A DNA stretch of 64,000 bases from Streptomyces sp. NBC_00457. GTDB taxonomy: Bacteria > Actinomycetota > Actinomycetes > Streptomycetales > Streptomycetaceae. The position numbers and the translations under genes are program-made. Below, in pieces: positions 17,377 to 24,724 of this stretch (its first letter is position 1; each line of letters opens with the position of its first letter). The stretch lies in NCBI RefSeq assembly GCF_036014015.1, contig NZ_CP107905.1, forward strand, positions 5,146,001-5,210,000, in the 5' to 3' direction. The notes beneath the pieces are model-generated. The model saw nothing but the letters and a program-made list of their open reading frames with translations. It was not told where the DNA came from and ran no database searches.

Positions 17377-18361
17377 GGGGGCGGGACGGGCCATCGAGCC
17401 CCACCTGGGCGATACGGACGCCCAACTGCGTACGGCTGGCCGCGCCCAGCGTCTCCGACAGACGCGCGATGTGGGCACGGCAGGTGCGGACGCTGATCCC
17501 CAGCCGCTCGGCGATCACCGCGTCCTGATGGCCCTCAGCCAGCAGCGCCGCGATGGACTGCTCACGGTGTGAGATGCCTTCGATGCCCGTGTCGGGCAGT
17601 GCGGCGGTCACGGGGATCGCCAGGCGCCAGAGCCGTTCGAAGACCGTCACCAAGTACTGGACCAGCGCCGGATGACGCAGCTCCAACGCCAGCGTGCGGT
17701 CCGCGTTCGCCGGGATGAAGGCCACCGTGCGGTCGAAGAGGATCAGTCGGTCGATGACCTCGTCGAGGGTCCTGGCCTCCACCGCGTCGCCCATCAGCTC
17801 CAGGTAGTTGAGCAGGCCCTGGCCGTGCCGGGCGACGTGGGTGTACAGGTCCCGCATACGCACGCCCCGGCCGCGCAGGGCCAGGGCGCGATGGAGGCCC
17901 TCCGTCAGTTCGTGTTCGGGGCGGATGCCGCCCGGTTGCACGGTCAGCACTTCCGACGTACACGCCTCGGTCGCCTCGTCCATGGCGGCCTGGATGCGGG
18001 AGAGGCCGTCGAGGACCCGGATCGAGGTGCCCTCGGCGGGCACCGACGAAAGGCGCGGGCCGAGTCCGGCGAACCGCTCCACGGCTGCCACCACCGACCC
18101 GACCCGCCGCTGGCTCGCGCTGACCTCGTCGTACACCCCGCGCAGCAGCCGGGTCATGACCTCCTGCGGGGAGGTGGGGACCAGCCAGTCCATGTCGTCG
18201 GGGTCCGGATGCAGCAGGGCGAGTTCGAGCAGGCACGGCACCGGCTCCGCGTCCTGACGCCGCACGCGGCCCCGCCGTACGGCCCGGGAATACACGCGAT
18301 CCCCCGCGTCGCACAGTCGGTCAGCACCGTGTGGATGCTCGTCCGTCCCGTGCCCGGCCAT
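17339..18361 (-). CDS. LuxR-type HTH regulator, paralogue 3
   Basis: A 340-residue third copy of the same regulator family, in opposite orientation. It shares DRLCDAGDRVYSRAVRRGRV at the N-terminus, VQPGGIRPEHELTEGL, TVAFIPANADRTLALELRHP and the terminal HTH (AALLAEGHQDAVIAERLGI). It is closer to paralogue 2 in the FIPAN strip and to paralogue 1 in the VQPxGxRPE strip. The ATG at 18361 is preferred; an in-frame ATG at 18400 would add 13 residues. Three regulators side by side suggest local duplication with changed specificity. Confidence 0.82.
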   Translation of the reverse strand: MAGHGTDEHPHGADRLCDAGDRVYSRAVRRGRVRRQDAEPVPCLLELALLHPDPDDMDWLVPTSPQEVMTRLLRGVYDEVSASQRRVGSVVAAVERFAGLGPRLSSVPAEGTSIRVLDGLSRIQAAMDEATEACTSEVLTVQPGGIRPEHELTEGLHRALALRGRGVRMRDLYTHVARHGQGLLNYLELMGDAVEARTLDEVIDRLILFDRTVAFIPANADRTLALELRHPALVQYLVTVFERLWRLAIPVTAALPDTGIEGISHREQSIAALLAEGHQDAVIAERLGISVRTCRAHIARLSETLGAASRTQLGVRIAQVGLDGPSRPLIVPGQESPTVR

Positions 18362-18737
18362 CGCCCATCCCACCCCCGGTTCAGCCTCTTTGCAGCGCAA
18401 CTATGAAGGGACCGGACCTGCTCCGCAACACAGCCCGGATCGGATGCCGCCACCCGTCTACACAACTTCAGGCCCGATAGAGCTTCCCAATTACAACACT
18501 GTGCACTTTTTATCCACCCCTCACCATCAGGCATGAGCACATCATGAGGCTATCTACACACGCCCAGGCAATACATGGTTGATCAACCGGGAACGCCGGT
18601 CACACGCGGCCTGACCACGACGGGGATGAGCCGTGGCGTCACGCCTGCCAACCTGGCTCAACGAAAAGCAGTGGGCGCGGCGTTGCTCCGCCGCACCCAC
18701 TCTCACGATCGCAGTCCACCTCAGCAAAGGAGTCTTC
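18362..18737. other. 376-base divergent spacer with a perfect palindrome
   Basis: This region separates regulator paralogue 3 and the secreted-protein gene and must hold both promoters. GGTTGATCAACC, a perfect 12-bp palindrome, is at 18577-18588, about 150 bases before the secreted-protein start and followed by CCGG-GAACG-CCGG. It could be an operator. No gene is seen. Confidence 0.55.
18577..18588. promoter_or_regulatory. Perfect palindrome GGTTGATCAACC, possible operator
   Basis: A 12-bp perfect palindrome in the divergent spacer upstream of the small secreted protein gene and regulator paralogue 3. A LuxR-type dimer could bind such a site. Confidence 0.4.
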
Positions 18738-19076
18738 ATGCGAAAGCGTGCAGGCATAGTAGTGGGTCTCATGGCCGTTTCCACCTTCGTGGTCGGAGTT
18801 CCGACCGCGGAAGCGAAGGTGTGCGCCTACAACAGCTGCTCCTATGCCATCAACGGCTGGAAGGCAGCCAAGATCTGTGACGGCGACAGCGACGGCAACT
18901 ACGTCGAGAGCAACTACTACCGCGACAGCGGCAGCCACGGAACCGTTGCGGAGCACAGCGGCGTGGGCCACTGCAACGCGAGCGGTAACAGCACCAACCT
19001 TGTCTACCGTCACCAGGCCCACCAGATCCGCGACTTCGCTCCGGACGCCTGGTCCAGCTTCGAGTACCGCTACTAG
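18738..19076 (+). CDS. Small secreted Cys-containing protein
   Basis: A 112-residue preprotein. Residues 1-26 form a signal peptide ending VPTAEA; the mature 86 residues begin KVCAYNSCSYAINGW and contain four Cys (CAYNSC, ICDGD, HCNAS) with many Ser, Asn, Tyr and His. Two disulfides are possible. AAAGGAG stands six bases before the ATG at 18738, a strong ribosome site. A terminator follows at once. No family is recognised. It lies between the regulator cluster and an ABC transporter, which suggests a secreted signal, inhibitor or toxin-like product, but this is not shown. Confidence 0.75.
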   Translation: MRKRAGIVVGLMAVSTFVVGVPTAEAKVCAYNSCSYAINGWKAAKICDGDSDGNYVESNYYRDSGSHGTVAEHSGVGHCNASGNSTNLVYRHQAHQIRDFAPDAWSSFEYRY

Positions 19077-19083
19077 AAACTGA

Positions 19084-19122
19084 CGGCGGTGGTGCAGGGT
19101 GTCAGGCTCTGCACCACCGCCG
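19084..19122 (+). terminator. Terminator after the secreted protein gene
   Basis: CGGCGGTGGTGCAG (19084-19097) pairs with CTGCACCACCGCCG (19109-19122), 14 bp, eight bases past the stop codon. It separates the secreted-protein gene from the ABC genes at least partly. Confidence 0.85.
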
Positions 19123-19160
19123 TTCGCGGGTTTCGTGACCCCAGGAACCGGAGATGCCGT

Positions 19161-19865
19161 ATGCCCCCCACACCCACTGGCGTTCACGCCCAGGATCTGC
19201 ACTACATGATCGCCACTCGAGTGATCCTGGATTCGCTGACACTGCACATCGACCGCGGTGAAAGCGTGGCCATCACAGGCCCCAGTGGATGCGGCAAGAG
19301 CACCCTGCTCAGCTGTCTCGCGGGGCTCACGCCCCCCGACCGAGGCACCGTCACCGTCGACGGCCAGGAAGTCACCGCGCTCTCACCGGGGCGCAGAGCC
19401 GCTGTCCGCCTCAGCACCATCGGAATGGTCTATCAGTTCGGTGAGCTGCTCCCGGAGCTGAGCCCGCTTGAGAACGTCGCCCTTCCCGCACTCATGGCCG
19501 GCGTCCCCACAGCCGAGACGTACGCCTGGGCGGAAGTGCTCCTCAAGGATCTGGGGGTCGCCTCCGTAGCAGCCACCGAGTGCGGGGCGCTCTCGGGCGG
19601 CGAGCGCCAGCGCGTCGCGGTAGCCAGGGCCCTGATCGGGAAGCCGCGCGTCATACTCGCCGACGAGCCCACCGGAGCACTCGACAGCGAGACCTCCGAC
19701 ACCGTCGCTGACCTGTTGTTCCGCCTTCCCGCATCCCACGGCTGCGCTCTCGTTGTCGTCACCCACAACCCGGACGTCGCCTCTCGGGCCGACCGCGTTC
19801 TCGCCATGCGTGAAGGGCGGCTGCACACCGTCCACGAGACCAACGGTGCGGTGAATCAGCGATGA
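19161..19865 (+). CDS. ABC transporter ATPase (MacB/LolD/FtsE type)
   Basis: A 234-residue nucleotide-binding subunit. Walker A is GPSGCGKST, the signature is LSGGERQRVAVARAL and Walker B is VILADEPTGALD, with the H-loop VVVTHNPD. The DEPTGALD wording is typical of the MacB/LolD/FtsE group that works with FtsX-like permeases in export, lipoprotein release or peptide resistance. The ATG at 19161 has GGAG eight bases upstream. It overlaps the permease gene by four bases (ATGA), so both form one complex. The permease reading frame is broken, which bears on whether this ATPase still has a partner. Confidence 0.88.
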   Translation: MPPTPTGVHAQDLHYMIATRVILDSLTLHIDRGESVAITGPSGCGKSTLLSCLAGLTPPDRGTVTVDGQEVTALSPGRRAAVRLSTIGMVYQFGELLPELSPLENVALPALMAGVPTAETYAWAEVLLKDLGVASVAATECGALSGGERQRVAVARALIGKPRVILADEPTGALDSETSDTVADLLFRLPASHGCALVVVTHNPDVASRADRVLAMREGRLHTVHETNGAVNQR

Positions 19866-22134
19866 CGATGCCTTCTGACACCAGGACCGTAGATACGTCG
19901 TCTCGGACCAAGTCTCCGGGCCGTACGGCCGCAGGGCGAGGGGGCCGTCTCCGAGTTGCGCTGGCCGTTGGCCATCGCGCAGGCAAGGGCAGCGGCGGCG
20001 GACTGCACAAGGCATCACTGGCCTGCGCTGCGTTCCTCGCACTACTGACCTTGTGGGTCTCGGCTGCGGCTCACACCGTGCATGCCGAGCGGAACCAGCG
20101 GATGACCGCACGCAATCCCATCCCGGTGGCCCAGGGCGACACTGATTCCGCAGTGGCACGGTGGTGGGAGCGGCCGGACACAGTCGGCGACCGCAGTGTC
20201 TCCGTGATCTTCGTCCGCGAGACGCGCCCTGGCACACCGCCCCCTCCAGGGCTTGATCGATGGCCCAAGCGCGGCGAGACGTTCCTCTCTCCATCGCTCC
20301 TGCCGCGGCTCCGGAGATGGAGCACCGATACGGATCGTTCGCCGGGACCATCGGGCAGAACGGTCTTGCCGACGCCGCCGAGCTCGTTGCCTACGTCAAC
20401 CCCTCGCAGTCGGCGTTCTTCAAGCAGGTCTTCGAGCCGAACTCGTATGTCCGCGGTTTCGGCAACCCGAATCAGGCCATGTTCTTCGTGAGCAGCCATC
20501 AGTTCGACCGGGGAGTGGCCGAGCTGGACCTGCTCATCCTGCTCATGGCGGCCCTCCCGACAGCAGCCCTGATTCTTGTGGCCGTGCGCAGTCGAGCCGA
20601 CACCCGGGACCGCCGTCTCGCACTCCTCGAAGCGCTGGGGGCGCCCACCCGCGTGCGTGCCCTGGTTCTGGCAGGCGAGTCGTGGAAACCCGTCGCACTC
20701 GCGGTGATCGCGGCGTCTGCCGCCATCACCGCCCTGTCGTGGACGTCACCCACGCTGCCGTTCACGGGCTATCAAGTCTGGTCGCACGACCTGAGAGCAG
20801 CCCTGCCCAAGCTGCCGGTCCTGAGCCTGGGCGTCCTCGTCTGTCTGATCCTGCTCACAGTCCTGGCGGGGATCCGCAGGCCCCGCCGAACCGGCACCAG
20901 GCCGACCCGCCAACGCAGCCGAACGGCTCGCTGGCCGCACACCCTGTTCATACTTGGGCTGGCCGTCGCGGCCTGGGGGTCCGAACACCGCCAGGTGGAG
21001 GGAAGGTTCGGATTCGTCGCCGGGTCCGTCGTCGCGCTGATCGCACTTCCCTACTCGGCCTCACACCTCGCACGTGTGCTTGGCCGCCGTCTCGCTGAAC
21101 GAGGCGGCGCCAAGGGCGATCCCGTACGTATCGTCGCCGGCCGGTGGCTCGCCGCGCGCCCGGCGACTCTGGCACGCCTCAGCGCCGCACTCGTGGTCGG
21201 CCTCGGACTTGTGACCATCGGCCAGGTTCTGACAACGCAGTTCACCGGCCCTGCAGCCGAAGCACGGGACCGCTACCAGGCATCCGGAGCCGAACTCGTG
21301 CAGGTGCGTTCCCGAGACATTCCAGCGACCGCCGCCGCCTTCACGACCGCCCTGGGCCACGATGAGGTCCTGCAGTACTCACCAGAGCCGGGCACATCGG
21401 CCAATACTCCGAAAACGCGGCTCACCGGTACGTGCAAGAGCCTCCGTGCCCTCGGACAGGTGGCCTCCTGTCCGTCCACACCTAAATCCCCGGAAAGCGT
21501 CTTCACCCAACTCACCCCTGCGGGTGCGAACGTGCTGCGTGACGGCGACCTGGTCAGCGCCCCCATCGCCTCGGTCTGCACCTGCGAGGCACCGACGCAC
21601 GGCGACAAGGCCCTCTACGGCTTCCTGGTGCGCAACTCAAACGGCGATGAAGGGCTCAGCCGAATCAAGCGGGCCGCATTCCAGCACCTGTTCGGTCCCA
21701 TGACCGCCCTGCCCGGTCAGTCGTGGTACCTGGGATCAGCTGCCCAGGCCGCCCAGACGCGTTGGCTGCTCGACGTCGCCCTGATCGGGCTTGCGGCCCT
21801 CGCCGCTGCGGGCGCCCTGGGTGCCGCAGGAATCTTCCTGGAACAGGCGAGGGCGCTCGGTCCGCTGTCCGCCTTCCGTACCGACCGCCGGTTCTACAGC
21901 GGCATCGCCGCCTGGAACATGGCGATCCCACTGAGCGTGGTCGGAGCCGTGGGGGCCGTAGTGGCAGCCCTTCCCGGAGGTTTGCTGATCAACCTCGGCA
22001 AGGGCGGCTGGATGTCACTGCCGCTTCTTCTGGTGGGCCTGGTCGTGGTGGCTCTGGCGGGCACAGTGGTTGCCCTGGCCTGTGGCAGCGTCGCCGCTCG
22101 CCACGCAGTCGCCTGGCGGCCCCGCGGTGACTAA
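19862..22134 (+). pseudogene. FtsX-like ABC permease with an apparent frameshift
   Basis: The first part reads from ATG 19862 with one membrane helix (ASLACAAFLALLTLWVSAA) and stays plausible to GETFLSPSLLPRL near 20310. Beyond that the family-like sequence (MEHRYGSFAGTIGQNGLADA and about nine more helices, ending WRPRGD) is in the frame one base back, so one base seems missing at about 20311-20318. The downstream frame is intact to 22134. A full product would be about 757 residues, usual for the family. This may be a sequencing error, a real mutation or a -1 recoding event; no convincing slippery heptamer is seen. Confidence 0.7.
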
Positions 22135-22158
22135 CTCCTGATTCGGCTTGCCACCGGG

Positions 22159-22344
22159 CTAGCGCCTCCCTACGTGCGCGGCGAACTCCCCCCACGTCTC
22201 CGCCGCAAGCCGGAGTATCGGACCGTCCGAGTCCTTGGAGTCCCGTACGGCGACGGTGCCGGATATGTTGCGGGCGACTTCGACGCACTCCTGGCCGGCA
22301 TCTCCGCCGCTGTAGCTGGACTTGACGAACTCGAACTCGGTCAC
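22159..22344 (-). CDS. DUF397 protein
   Basis: A 61-residue protein with the DUF397 pattern: FVKSSYSGGDAGQECVEVA near the start, then VAVRDSKDSDGPILRL and WGEFAAHV. DUF397 proteins are nearly always next to an XRE-type regulator, as here, five bases downstream of it on the same strand. In Streptomyces such pairs act in developmental or antibiotic control and have been discussed as toxin-antitoxin-like. The gene lies 24 bases from the convergent permease end. Confidence 0.9.
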   Translation of the reverse strand: MTEFEFVKSSYSGGDAGQECVEVARNISGTVAVRDSKDSDGPILRLAAETWGEFAAHVGRR

Positions 22345-22349
22345 CGGGC

Positions 22350-23237
22350 CTACAACTCCTTGCGAATGGTCTCGATCAGGTCGACGGCGTTGCGCTCCGC
22401 CAGCCCAACCCGCGCGATGCGGTCGAAGGTCCGGCCGTGGCGGGCGGCGTCCTCCTGGCTCTCCAACCAGAGAGTAGAAGAAGGTACGTCCATGTGTACG
22501 ACATCCAGCGCTGCAGGCTCGGCGAACGAGATGATGCTGAATGCCCCGATCATGCCCGGGTTGGCGCCCGCCAAGAACGGCACGACCTGGATCGTCACCG
22601 TGCTCAGAACGGCCAGTTCGAGCAGATGCCCCAGCTGTTGCCGCATCACGTCACGGCCACCGACGAGCTGACGCAGCGCCCCCTCGTGGATCACGGCCCA
22701 CAGCTCCAGCGGGCGCTCCGATCGCAGTCGCGCCTGGCGGGCAAGCCTCGCTTCCACAAAGGGCTCGATATCGCTCGGACCCTCCCACGAACCGGCGCCC
22801 ACCGCCACAGCACGCGCATAGTCCGGCGTCTGCAACAACCCAGGGATGAAGGCGAGTTGCCAGGTACGAATGCTGGTGGCGATGTCCTCCAGAGCAACGT
22901 ACTCGACCATGGCAGAGAGCTGCGGGTACTGATTCCACCATCCCTTGGCCTTGCGCCTCTCTCGATCGGTGCGCGCCAGCGCCAAAAGCCGCTCGATCGC
23001 GACTTCGTCGGTCTCGCCGTACAGGTGGCACAGCGCACGGATGTCCGGATCCCGCATGGGCACGCCGCCACGCTCCATCTTGGCGACCTTGGACACAGAC
23101 GCCGCCAGCACTTCAGCGGCATGAGGCTGGCGCATTCCGCATGCCTCACGCATACGCAGCAACTCACCCCCCAGTCGGCGCGCGAGCACTGTTGACACGA
23201 TCTTGCCGCGATCAGGGTCCCGGTCCCTGCCTGTCAT
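22350..23237 (-). CDS. XRE-family regulator with C-terminal DUF5753 (Scr1-type)
   Basis: A 295-residue DNA-binding protein. Residues 15-75 form an XRE helix-turn-helix (LGGELLRMREACGM, then AAEVLAASVSKVAKMERGG). The rest matches the DUF5753 domain with WQLAFIPGLLQTPDYARAV and VIHEGALRQLVGG. It is a cytoplasmic regulator, paired with DUF397 and divergent to an anti-sigma-type ATPase gene. This trio is common and repeated in Streptomyces genomes. Its target and signal are not known. Confidence 0.9.
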   Translation of the reverse strand: MTGRDRDPDRGKIVSTVLARRLGGELLRMREACGMRQPHAAEVLAASVSKVAKMERGGVPMRDPDIRALCHLYGETDEVAIERLLALARTDRERRKAKGWWNQYPQLSAMVEYVALEDIATSIRTWQLAFIPGLLQTPDYARAVAVGAGSWEGPSDIEPFVEARLARQARLRSERPLELWAVIHEGALRQLVGGRDVMRQQLGHLLELAVLSTVTIQVVPFLAGANPGMIGAFSIISFAEPAALDVVHMDVPSSTLWLESQEDAARHGRTFDRIARVGLAERNAVDLIETIRKEL

Positions 23238-23501
23238 CCCGTCTCTCCCGCCTTTGAGTTGGCCACAGCCCGCGGCGACACCGTACTACAAGCAAGCCAG
23301 TTCGAGTACATCTTTCTGGCAAGCGACTTGCTGGCCTCCCATCGCAAGCACTACCGTCAGTACTCAATCGCCCACACAGCGACACCAGTTGGCGGAAGCG
23401 CACCATGCTGCCCACCCCAGGGCCGTAAGGCGAAGCCACCTCCCCCACCCTCCTGGCGTCCACCCCGGGCACTCCGCCCCCGCACAAGGAGGTGCGCCCC
23501 C

Positions 23502-23948
23502 GTGACCGACTCCTGTCCTCCCCACCACTCCAAAAGCCCCAAGCCGTACGACCGTTACGACGCCGTCAGCTACACCCCGTTCCCGCGTAACATCGCCCTC
23601 GCCCGCAGACACGTCGCCCAACTCACCGTCGACTGGGGCCACCCCGGCGCGGCGGGCGACGCAGCGCTGCTGGCCAGCGAGTTGTGCACGAACGCCCTGC
23701 TGCACGGGTGTCTACCGGACCGCCTGTTTCAGGTCGAGACGTCCCTCACGGCCACTGCCCTGCGCGTCGCCGTGACCGACCCGCGAAGCGAGCGGCTCCC
23801 GTACTCCCGCCCCTCCACCACCGATGACCAGTTCGGCCGGGGGCTGCTCATCGTCCGCGCGCTCGCCGACCGCTGGTCCGTGGAGACGCTCACCGTGGGC
23901 AAGACGGTCTGGGCGGAGCTGGACCTTCGAGGTGTGGCGGATGCGTAG
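23502..23948 (+). CDS. Anti-sigma-factor-like ATP-binding protein (HATPase_c)
   Basis: A 148-residue GHKL-fold protein of the RsbW/SpoIIAB-like group. The N-box is LLASELCTNALLHG, the DPRSERLP strip follows in place of the G1 box, and the G2-like box is FGRGLLIVRALADRWSVE. Such proteins bind ATP and usually sequester a sigma factor or regulator; many Streptomyces copies are orphans. The GTG at 23502 has AAGGAGG upstream at a good distance. An upstream in-frame extension to 23259 lacks support. It is divergent to the XRE/DUF397 pair. Confidence 0.85.
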   Translation: MTDSCPPHHSKSPKPYDRYDAVSYTPFPRNIALARRHVAQLTVDWGHPGAAGDAALLASELCTNALLHGCLPDRLFQVETSLTATALRVAVTDPRSERLPYSRPSTTDDQFGRGLLIVRALADRWSVETLTVGKTVWAELDLRGVADA

Positions 23949-24012
23949 TCTGCTCGGCCGTCTGCGAAGGTGCCGCAGCGGTACCTTGGCCGCACGGCGA
24001 AAGGAGACGCAC

Positions 24013-24360
24013 ATGGCGATCGAGTGGCAGGACGCGGTGACCGAGGCCCAGGAAGCCACCGGGTTCAGCGGAGAGGTCGTCCCGCACACCGTCGACGGAA
24101 TCGGATCCGCCCTGCGACTCGACCACCGCGCCGATTTCTACACGGAGCTGGGCGCCCTGGCCGACTCCGGCGGCTTCGACGCGTTCCTCAACCACTGGTG
24201 GACCCAGGCACTCGCCGACTCGGCGGTGGACGAGGACGCACGCGAGCAAGCGATCGACTTCGCCGACGTTGCCGTATCCCTGTACGCACGAGCCGCGGGC
24301 GGCCCCACGACCACCCAGGCCGAGATCGAAGCCCTCGTTACGGGAGCGGAAGCCTCTTGA
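24013..24360 (+). CDS. Putative antitoxin of a RelE/ParE pair (DUF6247-like)
   Basis: A 115-residue acidic, helical protein without membrane segments. Its middle part, HRADFYTELGALADSGGFDA then FLNHWWTQALAD, resembles small actinobacterial proteins found upstream of RelE-type toxins (DUF6247-like; tentative). AAAGGAG stands seven bases before the ATG at 24013. Its TGA overlaps the TTG start of the toxin gene, typical of toxin-antitoxin coupling. No DNA-binding motif is obvious. Confidence 0.65.
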   Translation: MAIEWQDAVTEAQEATGFSGEVVPHTVDGIGSALRLDHRADFYTELGALADSGGFDAFLNHWWTQALADSAVDEDAREQAIDFADVAVSLYARAAGGPTTTQAEIEALVTGAEAS

Positions 24361-24611
24361 GCTACACCATCATCTGGGAAAGGTCCGCTTCCGACGGCCT
24401 CAAGCGACTCAGGACCCGTGACGGAGACGCCGTGAAGCCGCTCCTCAAAGCGATCAACGCGCTCGCCGGAGATCCGGAGCCAGCCACGAGTAGCAAGCTC
24501 GGCGGCACCAGCCTGCGGAGGTTACGCGTCGGCGTCTACCGTGCCACCTACGAGATCGACGGCTCCACGGTATCGATCAAGATCCTCATGGTCGGCAGCA
24601 CCCCTCTCTGA
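24357..24611 (+). CDS. RelE/ParE-family toxin
   Basis: An 84-residue product with the RelE/ParE layout: YTIIWERSASDGLKRL at the start, a middle KLGGTSLRRLRVGVYRATYE with the basic residues of the active surface, and the final strand VSIKILMVGS. RelE-type proteins cleave mRNA at the ribosome, whereas ParE types target gyrase; this one cannot be decided but looks RelE-like. The start is TTG at 24357, overlapping the antitoxin stop (TTGA), with GGAG upstream. A weak start would keep toxin below antitoxin levels. Confidence 0.8.
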   Translation: MSYTIIWERSASDGLKRLRTRDGDAVKPLLKAINALAGDPEPATSSKLGGTSLRRLRVGVYRATYEIDGSTVSIKILMVGSTPL

Positions 24612-24724
24612 CCACAGCAAAGACACGGGCTGCCTTCAGGGCCGCCCGGAGCGCGATTCGCCGCGTGAGCTGCCCGAAATCACCGGGTGATCGCCGCGTT
24701 ACGTACCGCCCTTAACGTCCAGTC

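Noticed and set aside
15395..18361. gamma-Butyrolactone receptor system
   Set aside because: The regulators are LuxR-type with C-terminal HTH, not TetR-type, and no AfsA-like synthase gene is present.
20260..20330. Independent start of the downstream permease half at 20260
   Set aside because: The ATG there lies within the first-frame coding part and has no ribosome site; the two halves together match one permease.
23259..23501. Upstream extension of the HATPase gene
   Set aside because: The GTG at 23502 has AAGGAGG; the extension is Pro-rich without family similarity.
22159..24611. Whole region as a defence island
   Set aside because: Only a DUF397/XRE/ATPase group and one RelE-type pair are present; no nuclease, helicase or other defence effector is seen.
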